Assembly (NCBI GenBank): GCA_000711775.1
Contig: ARYC01001891.1
Coordinates: forward strand, 1 to 64,000
Reading direction: 5' to 3'
Source of the DNA: Oxytricha trifallax
Taxonomy: Eukaryota; Ciliophora; Spirotrichea; Sporadotrichida; Oxytrichidae
Length of the DNA: 64,000 nucleotides
Positions 34,951 through 48,600 of the stretch are shown piece by piece. The translations under genes and the position numbers were made by a program. The notes below the pieces were generated by a model. The model had not been told where the DNA came from. It was given only the letters and a program-made list of their open reading frames with translations, and made no database searches. Numbering within the stretch: position 1 is the first letter of the stretch; each line of letters starts with the position of its first letter.

Positions 34951-37750
34951 GAAGGCGAGAATAAATAGAGAAAGACAAGGCTTTAAACCAATGGGAGGAG
35001 AAAGTTGCCAGTGAATGCAGAAAACAAAAACCAGGGAGACAGTGAGGGATCACAGCAACAACTAACATTGGAGAAATACAAAACAAAGTACACAAAATTT
35101 GACATTTAAAACCTGAATGTTCAAGGCTGCAATATGAAGTTTAAAGACTTGGACAGGTTTAAGGTCAAAATTGACAATAGCTGACAGCTTGAATTCTATC
35201 AATCTTTAAGAGAAGCTGAAGGATGGGAGAAAATAAATGAGAGGTTCGATGAGAAACAGCGAACAAAATGGAGAGAATAAGTAATTAGTAGCAAAAGACA
35301 ACTGAACTCAAGAACTATTGAAAGAAATATTTTCCAACAGAATGTCAGGGGAATGAAGTCAAAGCTAAAGTAGGATCACGTAATAAGAGAAATAGAGAAA
35401 AAGAACCCAGACTACATAGGTTAATGGAAACTAGACTGTAGAAGTTGGTTGGAATAAATAGCAGAGATATAGCCCAAACATAACTAGCAAGAACTGGAGG
35501 TATACTAGCATTAAATAGCGGCAAATACGAAATTAAAACGATAAATCTTTTCAAATAACACATCACTTGGACAATCCTGAACTTGAGAGGATTCACACTA
35601 CACGCAATAGCAAAGTAAATCTCACCATACTGGAATAAAGAAGTTAAAGAACTTCAAATCAAACTGATTTTAATGATTAAATCACTAAAACAAAAGTGTT
35701 AGAAGCAGAGAATAATTATAATGGGGGATTTAAATTTTCACATTAAGGAATTGGGAAAAGACTGAACAAAGAGGGCCTCAAAGAACCTATCCCAGAAGGA
35801 GTGGAAACTCATGTAAAAGGCAACCTACTGGATAATTTTTTTGTCAAACGAAGAGACAGTCAGTTGGAAAACCAGTTAATAAAAGCAGAAAGATCACAAA
35901 TTAATTCAAGTCATATAGAGAGTAAAATATTCAAAAAACAATATTAAATTGTCAGACAAGGAAAAACAATTAGAATATCCGATATAAGAAAATAATGTTG
36001 GGAAACATTCGTTGAAGAAGGAAGAGAAATGAAAGAGGAAGACTTAGATTAACCCATACAAAAATGTTTTAAGGAAAAGGTTGGGAGACTATAAAAAGGA
36101 AGGATCTAGTTCTAACAACCTCCAGAATGAGCAATTAAAATTGCTGGAAAAGCAGCAGGTAACGTAATCCAAGATACAAAATTAAAATGGAAAAAAAAAT
36201 ATGAGAGTTTTGGAGTAAATTCTAAAGAGAAATTATATAAGAGGATTCTTTTACATGGTTAAAAGATTAACAAAAAGTAAAAAACAAGCTCATCCTATAA
36301 AGGGACTAACGATTAAGGATGAGAGAGTGGAGATTGGTGAGCATATAAAACAACAGATCCTGATATACTATTGTTAATTATTCAAGAATAAGAGGAAAAT
36401 AAAAGTAAAGAAAACGAAGGAAATAAGAAGGATACAGTAATGATTGATGATTAGAAGAGTGGAAGATTTTGCGAGGTAGAATAAAGTATAAACTTCAACA
36501 AAGCTATAGGCCCTGACTGGATCGATGGGAAAATGATGAACAAATAGAAATCTATTACCAAAACAGTGAGCAAGAAAATAATAAAATGGCTAAACGAAGG
36601 AGAAGTACCACAATATATAAAAGAAGGGAGACTAATACTGTTAAGTAAAAGCTAGAAAGAACTATACTCAGAAATTATCAATACAAGACCAATAGTAGTG
36701 AATTCACATCTCGGAAAAATAGTCGAAAAAAGTAATAATAAACAAAAATAACGAAGGAAAAGTGAGCTCTTAAAAACTGGAAATTATCAAAATGGCTTCA
36801 AATAAAACAAAAAGACCCATATAAACTTTATAAGGATGCTGGAGCACATAAAAAATTCAAGAAAAAAGAGTAAACATTGAAAGGCTTACTTATTTGTGAA
36901 TCTACCAAAAGTATACGACTCTGTCTGGAAAGACAAATTGATGAAGATCCTAAAACCTAGAATAATCAGTTATAAAGAAGCAAAATGCGTAAAATAATGG
37001 AACAATTATGCAAGAATAATAAAATCATCTATGAGGGAGAAGAGATAGCAACAAAACTGGGAGTAGCATAAGGCAGTAGATTATCACCATTGCTATTTAA
37101 CATATACTTGTAAGATGCACTATTCTCTTAATGAGAATCAATGTCCCTGTTATTACAAGGTTAACTGATAGCGTTTGCGGATGACCTACTAGTTAATGTT
37201 AAAGACCTCAGTAATTCAAAAGATTGATAAACAGTTTCAAGGAAATTGAAAAGACTCATAATCTAAAGTTAAACACCAAGAAAACAGTTTTTTAAGAGTG
37301 ACACAAAGAATTTTGAGAAAGAATTCTAAATCAAAAGAATAAACAAAGTTCATGAGATAAAATATTTGGGAATAAATATTAACCTGAACACAAAAGAGTT
37401 ACTGAAGAACACATGGAATAAAGTAAAAAGAAAGACAGAAGTATACCAGAGGCTAACTAGCTCAAGCAACACTACTGTGAGATACGATCATGACAGCTCA
37501 AATTCGTTCAGTAATGATATAGAAGTACACTCCACTAGTTGCAGCAAAATTTTTGAAATTAAAGACATTGAGAAGTTGGAACTTCAACTCAAAAGAATAG
37601 CATTCAAAGCATCCAGGGACATCCTAAATATAATCTTGAGAAACGACTCAATTGAAATCATAAGAGAATTAGTTCTGAAAAACATGAAGAAAATAAACCA
37701 TTTAAATAAAATTTATATTATTTTTACAATATATTCAATTTATTTCTCCT
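34950..37750 (+). mobile_element. Decayed LINE with AP endonuclease and reverse transcriptase
   Basis: A purine-rich plus strand carries, in order: an ORF1-like tail (34990-35160); an endonuclease start (FQQNVRGMKSKLKQDHV, NPDYIGQWKLDC at about 35335-35440); GDLNFHIKELGKD (about 35722, the catalytic GDFN-type motif); RT motifs FNKAIGPDWIDGK (about 36500), IKEGRLILLSK and RPIVVNSHLGKIVEK (about 36690-36730); SPLLFNIYL-like sequence (about 37090); and the catalytic LIAFADDLLVNV (about 37165). A post-RT stretch 37366-37803 is still open (NLNTKELLKNTWNKVKRK). Many TGA codons and frameshifts break it. It resembles APE-type LINEs rather than LTR elements. Confidence 0.8.
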
Positions 37751-37803
37751 TTGATAATAATAAATTTAATATAGATATTCCTGATTGTCTTTTCATAGTT
37801 TAA
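37366..37803 (+). pseudogene. LINE post-RT segment, still open
   Basis: 145 codons open without any stop in any code, starting in IKYLGININLNTKEL, the YLG-type motif that follows the RT palm in LINEs. It belongs to the LINE above; the last 35 residues are AT-rich host-like sequence. Confidence 0.6.
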
Positions 37804-40800
37804 GCTAAAGCATGTTTATTTCAATTTTGTTCTTAGTTATTTTTATTTGGGGTATTCCTTCTTCACTTAGCATCTAAATATAATAAATTTTAACTGGAAA
37901 GGAGCTCCTCAACTTTTCAAGAGAAAAAATTAATTTAATTGTAGCAATAAATTAAGAATAATTTAGATAATGAAATTGTGGTGATCCTGAAGTTTAAATA
38001 GTCAAGCATTAATTTCAATTAATTATAAAACGAAGTCTTGAATTTTGACGTGTTAAACTATGTGAATAATCTATTTTTATCAAATTATTTATTATAATAA
38101 TTAATAGGCTAAAAGAATATGATTAAATTTCAATACAAACTTAGCTCTCTACAAATTTTGTTAAACTTAGGATAACCCTTTACATTTTCATCTTATTAAA
38201 TCATCATCAACACATTATTATAATAATTTAATTATTATATATTTATATTTATAGTTCTAGTATTAATGGATATGCGTATTCAATGATCAATTAACTATCT
38301 GTAATAAATATAATGTAAGTAGCGAGTTTAAACATTTAAACTCCTTTTCTTTTAAACCCTTAAATTCTTCTTGTAAGTTTTGAATGACCTCCAGATTTTC
38401 TCTTCTCTAAAGTGAATTGAAGTGAATACTCAAGTTGATTATTTAGTTTCAGTGAGTTTACGTCTCAACAGTTTTCCTTAAGAGCTTAAGTAGCTAGTAA
38501 CTTAGTGTGATAGAGCAGTGATACTTAGTCAGTTCCTGTAGAAGAAGGATCTAGTGATTTATAGTAATTTCCCGACTATGATTTGTCTTTTCTCTTCTCT
38601 GATTGGGATATTAAGATGGCTTAATCGACTATCATTACTGTGTCTTGTTGTTAAATGTATCTCTTTATAAAACTTTTGACAGTGTGAATAAGAATTAGTT
38701 AGTTTCTTAGATATAAGTTATTATATAGGATTTATCTATATAATAATCTATATAATAATTATATGTGGCAATAACAAAGCTTTACTTTAGATATTTAAAT
38801 AATGAACTGATTTTTTTATTTTGGTATTTTAAAATAATAGTTTCATTATATCAATACCTTATTTACTTAAATCTTGTATGTTTAAATTATACTAAAGGAA
38901 TATATCTACATAAAACTGATACCTCTTAATTTCTAAAAAATTTAGGGTATCGACAGAATCTTTCGAAAATGAACTAATCAATTTTATTTATATGATTGAA
39001 TACTTCGATAATAAATACGTCAGTTTATTATTTCTTAAAATCAGTTGATTCATTCTTATGAAATATTAATACTTTATCGATCATGAATTTTTGAAGTTAA
39101 ATTTTTGTAATAAATAATAAAGTAACAGATTTTAATTATATATTTTAATATTTTTCTCTATAAATGAAGCAAATGTTAAATTGCAAAGCAAAAACCACTC
39201 TGGTCTACTTGAATATTAAGTTAAAAATCCACTATAAAGTACCAAGAGTTCTCTTGAATTTTTACTTTTTTTGAACTTTATACCTAATTAGTTACAAAAA
39301 AGCTTATTATATTTAAAGATATCCAAATCAGTATAAATTTAGAATTTCTTTTGTGCGATATTTCCATCTTATCATAATTTGCTATACTTACAAGGAAATT
39401 AGAAAATAATATTGAAATGATATAGCCAATACTAAATTCAAATATCAGATTAGTTAGAATGCAATTAATTTTCAAATTTAAATATTTGATATAATAATAA
39501 ATTCTATATAATCTCACTAATACTCAAAAGATTGTTAAGCTTAAAACCCATTTTTTTCATTTTATAAATTTATAGGTTGTGATTTAATTTACATAAATAA
39601 AAATAATGGCAATTTTGATTTTAAGAATGTTTCATATTTCCTATTGTTTCGTATTTTATCAATAATACAAAGAAATTAATTTAAGAATTGCTAAAAATAA
39701 ATTCAACAATAATTAAAATTAATATATAATAATCAAAAACTTTATGAATCATTAAAGTTAATTTAAATCATTATACATTACCATTAAATATTTCAAATTT
39801 AATTAAAAAGTTTTTATTATTATTATTTCATTTATTCCTTTAATTGAGCAGCATTTTTAATTAATAATTTGATTAGAAAATTGTTAATAGTATTTATTTA
39901 AATTCTCATAGATCAAATTAAAATTCTAAATATTATTTGAGTATGTTTTACCAAATTAAAATATTTATATGTTCATCAAATTGGTTAAAATATTATCTTT
40001 AATTTTTCAAATGATTTAATTATCAAATAAATGAAAATAGGATGAAACATAAATATGCAAATAACTTGATATTAATTTATTTACAATAGCAATTTGATTA
40101 TATCAAATTATAAATATAAATGTCCATTTTTATATATTTTAGTTTTCAACATCTTTTTCATCGCTACTGGTACACTTATTCTTGAGGTTGGTAATTACCA
40201 TTCGGGGACTGGAATGTGAAATTAAATTGCATTTTCTTTGTCTAATAGTCTCTTATCTTTGATGATTTGAAGTAGATACTTTAGTATATACTAAATATGA
40301 AAGGCAAAAACTGTAGATATATTGACAAGTTATAAAATATATTTTCTTTACCTTTTATTTTGAAAATTTTCATAAAATTAAAGATTTCTTCATATTACCT
40401 TATTCCCTTTGAAATATACAGACTATAGTTAAGCATTTTTTCATTTATTTGGATACTTATAGCTTTCAAATGATCGATTATATTGATTATTATATGAATT
40501 ACTTTAGTACGGTAAATAAATGTTTTAAGTATAGAAAATGAATAAACGAGGGAATTTAAATATCTTAAATAAGCATTAAAAATTAAAGTTGATGGGGTTT
40601 CAGAGAAGAAAGGAAATTCTGATCTGAGATTGTGAAGAATATGCTATTCTACTACACCTACGTCATTTATTCAGGCGACGTTTTATATTTCTTAAATTTT
40701 AAAATTAGTCGGAAAAAACAGGAGAATTACCTGTAAGGCTGATAATGTTTCCTCTAATTAAAGTAAAAATCCCTCTTAAAGACAGTTGAGAAGAATCTGT

Positions 40801-41570
40801 AATATATCATAGCAAAATACGACTTCTCTTGATTAAAAGCTTCTTCTTGGTAGATGTGCAATATATTCCTGAGGCTTTTCTATTATGATTCAGGGTTCAT
40901 TAGAATCTCAACTAATGGCGTGTTTCACTCTGGTAATTTATAGATTTTAAATATTTTCTTCGTCCATACATATCAGGTTTTTTCGATGCAGTTTTAACTG
41001 AAGCTTATTCAGGCTAAGGCAACTTTAAATACAATATCGTTTCAAACGACACTTCATTTTATGCTTTGTGTTTAGTTCATTAGAATTAAATATAAAGGTT
41101 TGCTTGGAGAACAATTTTCATTATAGGTATGATTACTATAAAAACTGAAAATGCTGCATATTCATGTAAATCAAAGAGCATGTTGTTTCTAAAGAGACAT
41201 TCTTTAACAGCTTTAAAATACTGAACCTCTAACTTAGTCTGTATTAATTGTAAATATAATTATGTAATTCGAATTTTTCATGCATTTAATATAACATGAT
41301 GCTAATATTAGTTATAAAATTACCTAGTATTCAATTCATTTATAATATGTCCTAAACTGCATTTTAAAATAAAATATTAATTTTTAAGGCAATAGAGAGA
41401 TTGAATTAGTAAAATATAGATGTGATAAATATATCGAGAAGGATTATATGAATATTAATCAATTTTGATTGTATTGATAGTTTTGAAATTAATTTAGTAC
41501 AATATGTCAAAATTGCGTAAGTTAGCATGATAGATAATCTGCGTGTCTTTGTTCATATTAATGTGCTATA
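37804..41570. other. Long AT-rich stretch, little content
   Basis: Slightly GC-richer patches at 38340-38700 and 40590-41060 may hold worn coding sequence; in the latter a minus-strand frame reads PQEYIAHLPRRSFQSREVVF. No gene can be supported. Confidence 0.35.
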
Positions 41571-41579
41571 ATGCTGAGT

Positions 41580-41850
41580 TAGTTAATGCGCTTTTACTTT
41601 ACTTTGAATGCTATTGTAAGATGGAAGGTTGACCAAGAAGCCAACGATGGGATTAGAGGAAATCTCTGTAGCTTTAGTGGTAATCCTAAAGAGGACTCCT
41701 ATTGACAGCAGTGGAATACCAGTTGTTGCTTCTCTAAATCTATCTGATCTTGACCTTAAATCGAAGTCCAATCATGTTTCAACTTGAAGTAGTGACCTGA
41801 TTCTTGCTTCGTCTCGAATATTATCTTAAATTGGAATTCATTTTTAGGTA
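41580..41850 (-). CDS. Unrecognised short coding island
   Basis: Minus-strand frames EFQFKIIFETKQESGHYFKL then, after a possible frame change or intron near 41705, ITTKATEISSNPIVGFLVNL. GC is higher than the surroundings and both borders are sharp. It may be a macronuclear-destined segment. No family was recognised. Confidence 0.35.
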
Positions 41851-44620
41851 CTGGATTATCAAGATTATCTTACTATAAATAAAGGCAAATTAATATTTAA
41901 TGTATAAATCGAAAAAAGCAATACCTTATCATCCTTTTTATTTGTGGAAGGTTTCTTAGACGACATTTTATTTTTTATCGTAATTTGTATATAATTTTTT
42001 ATTCTTTTATTTTTATAAAAAATAATTTTTGATAAATTTTTTAAACCTCTAGTTTGCGACAAAGTTTGTAGAACTATTAAAAATTAGTTCAAGTGTAATT
42101 AATTTAATAAATGCGAATTAAAATTTTGTTAATTGATTTCCTAAATCAAATTAAAACACATTATTAAGATGGTAATTCGTGATTAATAATTAAATTTGTT
42201 TTAGATAATTGAACAATAATTTTTATAATCTTTTTATTTGATATAAACTTATTATTTTATTTACTTAAAATCTTTAAGGTCAATTATTATTTAGTTAAAT
42301 ACTAGATTCAAAAAAAGCAAAAATGGCTGCTATTTCCTTGAATTCTTATACATTTTATAAAAATTTCTTAACATTTTAGTTGCCAAACTTTTATTTAGTA
42401 AATAAAAGGCATTTCTTTAAGATAAATAATTAATAACAATTTATTTAAATTAATATACAATTAATATAGTAGTTTCAATACCAATGTCATCGATAATAAA
42501 TGATTCTTTGGAGAATACCATTCATCTAGAAGAGAATAATTGCTTTGAATGGCTCTTTAGCTTTTACCTGTAAAACTCGAGTACAAATCTAATAGTTCAT
42601 TGAATTTCCTTTTGCGTTAAGCTGATATCGTTTTTACTATCCGATTTATGAATATCGTCTTCACCAATTATTTTCTCTATCTCTCTATTAATTTAATGCA
42701 CATTTTATTATTTTTATTTAATTTTTAAACAAATAATAATAATTATTTATTAACTATTAATACCTTTTGCCTCATTGTTTATATTGAACATATTTTCATG
42801 TATGCATTATGAGAGATGTAATTAAAAATCTAATTTAGCACATAATTCATTAATATAAAATGATGCAATATAAAATCCAAAGTCAATGAAAAGAACCTTC
42901 TTATATTAATTGTAAATTAAAAGAATAACGCATTTATAAATGTATTAAATTATCATATTTTAAACATTGCAATAATTTTAATTTCATTTTAGGATAAATA
43001 CTATTATTATAACTAGATAATAAGCATTGGTTTTATTTGTAATTTTAGCTTGCTTGAATTAATAATTAAATCATTAGCTGATAAACAAAAGCTTTTGATT
43101 TAAAACAGCAAATGAAATATTAATTCATCACAAACTATGAATAAAAAAAGAGCATATAAAAGTTAATTGAAATTAAATAATACAGAGGTTGATCAATTTG
43201 AATAAATTTAAATAACAATTGTTAAAATACTTATATCAAATAGAAATAGTGTCTTTTCAAGTTCATTTTGAGAAGATATATATACATTCCGAAAGATTTC
43301 TACCTTATAAGCCAATTTTTTTTCTATAAATTATATTGAAAATACTTATTTAATAGAATAAACTATACCAATTATATTTAAAAATATCCATATATACCAG
43401 AAAAAATGATAATAATATAATAATAATTGATTATCCTGAATTAAAAAAGAAATTAACAACAAACTGGTAGTTTCTATCTTCATGAGAAATATGAGATTTG
43501 AATTTCAATATAAATTAGCTAAGGATTTCCAGAAAATATACCAAACCAAATTTATAAACTACATATTTTGCTGAAATAATGAAGTAAATAAAAAATAGAT
43601 GAAATAAATTAGATATCATACAAATTCAATTTTAATATTTGACACGGAAATGTTTGTTTTTTTTTTATTTGATTATTATTTTCAATTTACCAATCTAAAT
43701 ATAACTAAATTTCATTAAATTTTTGCTTAATAAATGAAGATTTGTAATAATAATTTTTGATTAACTAACTATGTATAACTTACCAAAATATTTGTTTAAA
43801 ATTAAAAAAATTTATCTATGATAAAGAATAATTAATATTCTCTCAATTAATATAATTTTGAAAATTTTTAAATCTTGAATACATAAATAAAGATTTAGCA
43901 AATAAGCCAAAAAGCTTAAAAGTTTACTCTTCTCTTTGTTATATCTATATAATTTATTAGTTGTTAAGCTAAGACTCATTTATTAAGAGTTACATATTAA
44001 TTAGTAATATTAATCATTATGTTGATAAATGTGTTTAGAAGAGCTATTCTACTCGCAAGGAATGTATTGGAATATTTCAAAGAGGGCATTAGCAATTTTA
44101 TTTATCATAATTATATTAAAGGATAAATATTCTATTTAGCTTATCATAATATCTTAAATATGAAAAAAATTAATTCACTAATCAGTTTTGTGATACAAAT
44201 TTAAAACTTGTTGGTAAAAGCGTACGGACTGAAAAAGTAGAAGTGAAATAAGGTTTTTTATCACTGTTAGCTATATATTATCCAACATTCAATAAGATTT
44301 TTATTGAAAACATTTCACATTGAGGATAGTTAACGACTACTATCAGAAAGCTGTTTTATTCTTGTCAGAATGTGCTGTTTTATAAATAAAACTCATAACC
44401 CCTATATATATAGTATGATACATTTTGTGTTTTTACATGGTTGTATTAATGCAATTGATTATAGTCTATTAATGATTTGCGGAAAATGTAGTTTCATTAA
44501 CATTTTGCGGATGCAAATCCATTTTTAAGTATAAGAAAATTTTTAAACAAAAAAGAGAAAGAGAAAGTTTTTTGATATGTTTAAAGTTTAAGTTAATAAT
44601 TTTTAGTTATTAGTATATTA
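41850..44620. other. AT-rich stretch without recognised features
   Basis: The first 25 bases (GGTACTGGATTATCAAG) match the decayed 57-kDa TBE start at 9538, which may mark another tiny TBE remnant. The rest has nothing readable. Confidence 0.35.
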
Positions 44621-44629
44621 AGAATTATT

Positions 44630-45270
44630 AATAAAAAATGGTTATAATTAAAATCTCATAGATTGTCTATCTTAGCAACTAGACCTGTTACATTTGGAGC
44701 AAGAAATCATATAAAAGCTCTTTAGTAATAAAGAGAATGGGATTTCAATTGGCTTAAAAGCCAATGAGTTTAATGCACAAAGCAAACTACTTTATAATCT
44801 CTCTCCTATTATTAAGCTTACTGCATATTTATTGAAATTCTTTATGTTGAAGGAGAATTTGCAAGACCCCCTTAAATTACAATACAAAAGAAAGGAAAAT
44901 GCAGCAGTCTCGAAAGAGTTTTAGGTTTAGCTGAATTGAATGGAGAGGGGTCATAGTTTTAGATAAGGAAATGTTTAAACATTATATGGGAGAATTTCAA
45001 TGTCATTTAGGAATATCTATATAATCGATAATCTCTGTTCCCCAAGTAAATGTCTAATTCAGAAATTTTACATTTTTTGAGATAGCTCCTGCGTAGAATA
45101 GTCTCGGCCCCTTTATTATTGCTGCCAAGTTTGTCCCTCTCTTCGATTGCAATATTTGAAATCCATATATACCGATGGACAATATCGGAACTAGAAACCA
45201 AGACAAGACGAAAATAAATCAGAGTTAAATATAATATCTACCATATAAAAAATCTTATAACAGAGCTCAT
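44630..45270 (+). CDS. Unrecognised coding island (strand ambiguous)
   Basis: A plus-strand frame at 44630-44940 gives protein-like sequence (LIDCLSQQLDLLHLEQEIIQ; GISIGLKANEFNAQSKLLYN) ending at TGA. The minus strand also has a 187-codon ciliate-code ORF, 44707-45270, from ATG to TGA, with an N-terminal hydrophobic stretch (VIRFFIWQILYLTLIYF). I favour the plus strand because its composition is more typical and EF-hand-like sequence follows on that strand. Confidence 0.35.
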
Positions 45271-45299
45271 ACTTAATGATAAAAAAGGATAAAAGCGAT

Positions 45300-45632
45300 G
45301 ATCTCTCATTTGATTATATTTTTGAAAGTACCAATTTTATTTTTAGAAATTATATAGAAAAGACTGATTTCGAAAGAAGTTGAAGTCTATGGACAATGAT
45401 GCCAGTGGATTTATTTACTATTCATCGTTGCTTCTATTAATGAGAGAGACTAGCAAGTAGTTGTAAAAGGTTCAGAATTTTTAACAATGACAAAATGTCT
45501 TTAAATTTAGAGAAAATCAAGAAATTCCTCATTTTTTAAAAATATTATTTTAGGAAGATGACAATGGAATTATTAAGCAAGTCGATGGCAATAAACTGTA
45601 AGAGTCCTTTCAAAGAATTCTCGCGCAATGAA
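45300..45632 (+). pseudogene. EF-hand-like fragment
   Basis: A plus-strand frame contains KSMDNDASGFIYYSSLLLLM, close to the EF-hand consensus and to the CDPK tail (D-x-D-x-SGFI-x-Y-S). Further on is EDDNGIIKQVDGNKLQESFQ, a second degenerate loop, ending at TGA near 45630. There is a frame change upstream of 45385. It is probably a worn paralogue of the CDPK fragment at 24488. Confidence 0.45.
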
Positions 45633-45639
45633 AAAAATT

Positions 45640-48600
45640 AATATAGATATTCATAGTTAATTTAATATTTTTATCATTAATGCATTTTATCATAATTTTC
45701 TCTATTTTTACAATATCTTGCTTAACATTCATCAAAATTTATAATATAAAATATATCAACTTTCATATTTAAATATGTTGCTGGCTGGTTTAGATTATGG
45801 ATTATATTAAAATTTAGATGTTTACAGATGTCAAATCTTTTAATTAAGAGTAAAATAAATGACATTATTTATTTTTTTTTCTCATAATTTTAATAGTAGA
45901 TTAATTTAAATAACTGCTACACTAAATCTACCTGAATCATTTCTCTACTGTTTGTTACTTATTATCTTCTGAATGAACTGTATGTCTAAGAGTTAATTCC
46001 AAGTCGCTGAGATTTATGGCTCAATTGTTCTCGATGATCTTCTATTTTAAATCATGCCTTTCAAGCTTCTATCATCGGCTGATGAGGATCATTCATAATT
46101 ATATATCCATATATTTGGTTAATATATCAATAATAAAATATGTTAAAAGACCATTATTGAAATAATTTTGAATAATAAAATTATTACTTTAAAAGTTACA
46201 TTTAAAAGTTACATTTAAATCTTTAAATAATCTCTTAGTAATATTACTTGGTAGTGTTGGTAAAAGAAGAAGACAACAGGAGAGAACAGAGAGATAAAAC
46301 AATAGGAGGTCGATTCATGTTGAAAGTAAAATCAATGAAGGACTCTTGATGAATGTTAAAGTTTACACTCTCTACAGTAATCACATACATATTAAATTAT
46401 TATTATTTATGAATCATCTTATACAACACATTATTTAAGTAATAGGAACAACTAAACCATTATAGTAATTGATGACAATTATCTGTGAGATCTTAATGCT
46501 TTAGTGCAGCACTGGTAACTGAAGGAGTACATGTAGCTTTTGACAAAAGGAGAGTAGGCAGAGCCAACTATATTGAGTATCTGCTAGACAGAACGATCTA
46601 TTTAATGGCACAACAAACCCAAATGACTTCAATGATGATATTGCCATATAGAATTAGTTAGCTTGGAATCGTGTAACTACAGAATTAGAGCTGTACAAGT
46701 GTTGTAATTAAATGAACTATTTTAAACTATCATCTGATTAAGAAATAAAATAATTTAAAATATTATGTAATATTGATATAAAAAAGTAATAAATAAGTAT
46801 GTATTTAATTTCAATAATGTATTAATTGTTAGATTCTCAGGTAAAAGAATTTGTAAAGAGTCTTTTATTTATTATAAATAATTTTAATTGAATTTACTCT
46901 TCGTACTAATAATGTTATTCAGTGATTGTGAGTGGCAGAAACTAAAATCCTAATAGGAGTTAACTAAATCCACTTTTAAATGCTATTTTAGATAAAGCAA
47001 ATAGGAGATCTGCTTATAAATAAATGGTAAATATTCTAACCATTAATAATAATTTATCATTCTATCATCTTATACAATGAAGAAACATTATTTATTAAAC
47101 ATTGGGATTGCAATTTCTAAGATTATTATCGTGTTTTATATAGCTTGCTCTCAGAAAAAACTTAATTACTCTGCGCCATGTTAGTGTAACTTTTCAGAAC
47201 TTTAAGCTTAAGATTGAAAACCTTATTAAATAAATTTATGCATACCAACCAAGCAAAGAAATTTAACTGATTAAATTTTCAAAATAAGTTACTATGTTTA
47301 TAACAGATATAAATTATTTTCTTTCTCAAATAAAAATAATTTAATATAGTATAACTTCAAGATTTTTTTAATTATCAATTTATTTTTGATTAGATAAATA
47401 AGTTATTTTTCAGTGTGGATTTCGGATCGAAGAAAAGATTCACACTTTAAAAAGTAAGTAATAATACTAATAAAACTAATAATTATCTAATAAGACTATT
47501 TGAAGCTCTGAAGTAAACAAATTAATCAATCTTACCCTCATATTTCTCATATTTTAATAAAGAAAATTAAATTAAATATAATAATTTACATCGATTTATA
47601 TATATGTTATAGGGTATTTTCATGATGAAGAATGGATACTATGTTGATGAAGCGGAGAAAAAAAAAACATCTAGCATATGCATGAAATAACTAGTACATC
47701 CTCAAGTAGAATCAAAAGCTTTTCTTCAATACTTTTAAAAACTGTAATGATTTAAGAATACTCTCAACAAGAAGAGCAAGAAATTTATAAAGTATAAACA
47801 CGAGTAATTTAGACAATAAGGTAAGAATAGAGAGGATAAAGTAATATAAAAAGCTGATTATAAGTCAATTATAGTTTTAAACTATAAAGCAGTAAAAATC
47901 ACAAAAATATTTAACTATTAGTATTATGTAAGAATAATTATCAATATTAAAACAAGTCAAATTAAATTACTTAAGATATTTAACTATATACAAGATCGAT
48001 CAACTCAAATTATTACAGTTTACACGACAATATTATTATGCATTTAATAATCATACAATATAGTTCTTAAATCATCTTTATTGAATGGTTCTTAATTTAT
48101 AATAGAAACCGATTTTGGCTTCGAAATTTGGCAATTTTCCATATGAATCGAACAATATGTGTCATTCTTGAAAGATATCGAACCTGACTTATTGACCATA
48201 CACTTTTGGTAATTAAAGGTTGATCTCACGAATATACCATTAAAAAGTCGATTTAAATAAGAAATGACCACTATCGTAATCTGAAAATATGAGGTTACAC
48301 AAATCAGTGTTTTTTAGGCGTAAATGTCTCATTGATAAAATGCGACAGTGTCACTATCCAAGCATTTAAACTTAATTATCATAAATTTGTTGGGTAAAAT
48401 AAAGTTAGTATTCAAAAAATATTGAATCGTTCTCGAGATAGCTTTACCTGAAGTTCATCGTAATTATACTATAAAAGTCAATCTTTGATTTTAAACTTTA
48501 TCTGATGTATGTAGAGTAACTGCCTTGGTTTAGGGAAATAAGACTCTAAGCCCAAAAATTTGAATTTATTTGATTGAATTTTTGAATGATAAAAGGCTGC
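45640..48600. other. AT-rich stretch with weak coding-like patches
   Basis: 46260-46720 is GC-richer (plus frame LVTEGVHVAFDKRRVGRANY). 47630-47820 has a plus frame VMIQEYSQQEEQEIYKVQTR. 47404-47444 has a small inverted repeat (AGTGTGGAT...ATTCACACT). None can be assigned. Confidence 0.3.

Noticed and set aside
34950-37750. LTR retrotransposon or retrovirus relative
   Set aside because: The AP-endonuclease start and RT order fit a LINE; no long terminal repeats, protease or integrase motifs were seen.
41850-41875. A further TBE 57-kDa remnant
   Set aside because: A 16-base match to 9538 was noticed, but nothing alignable follows, so it is not listed as an element.
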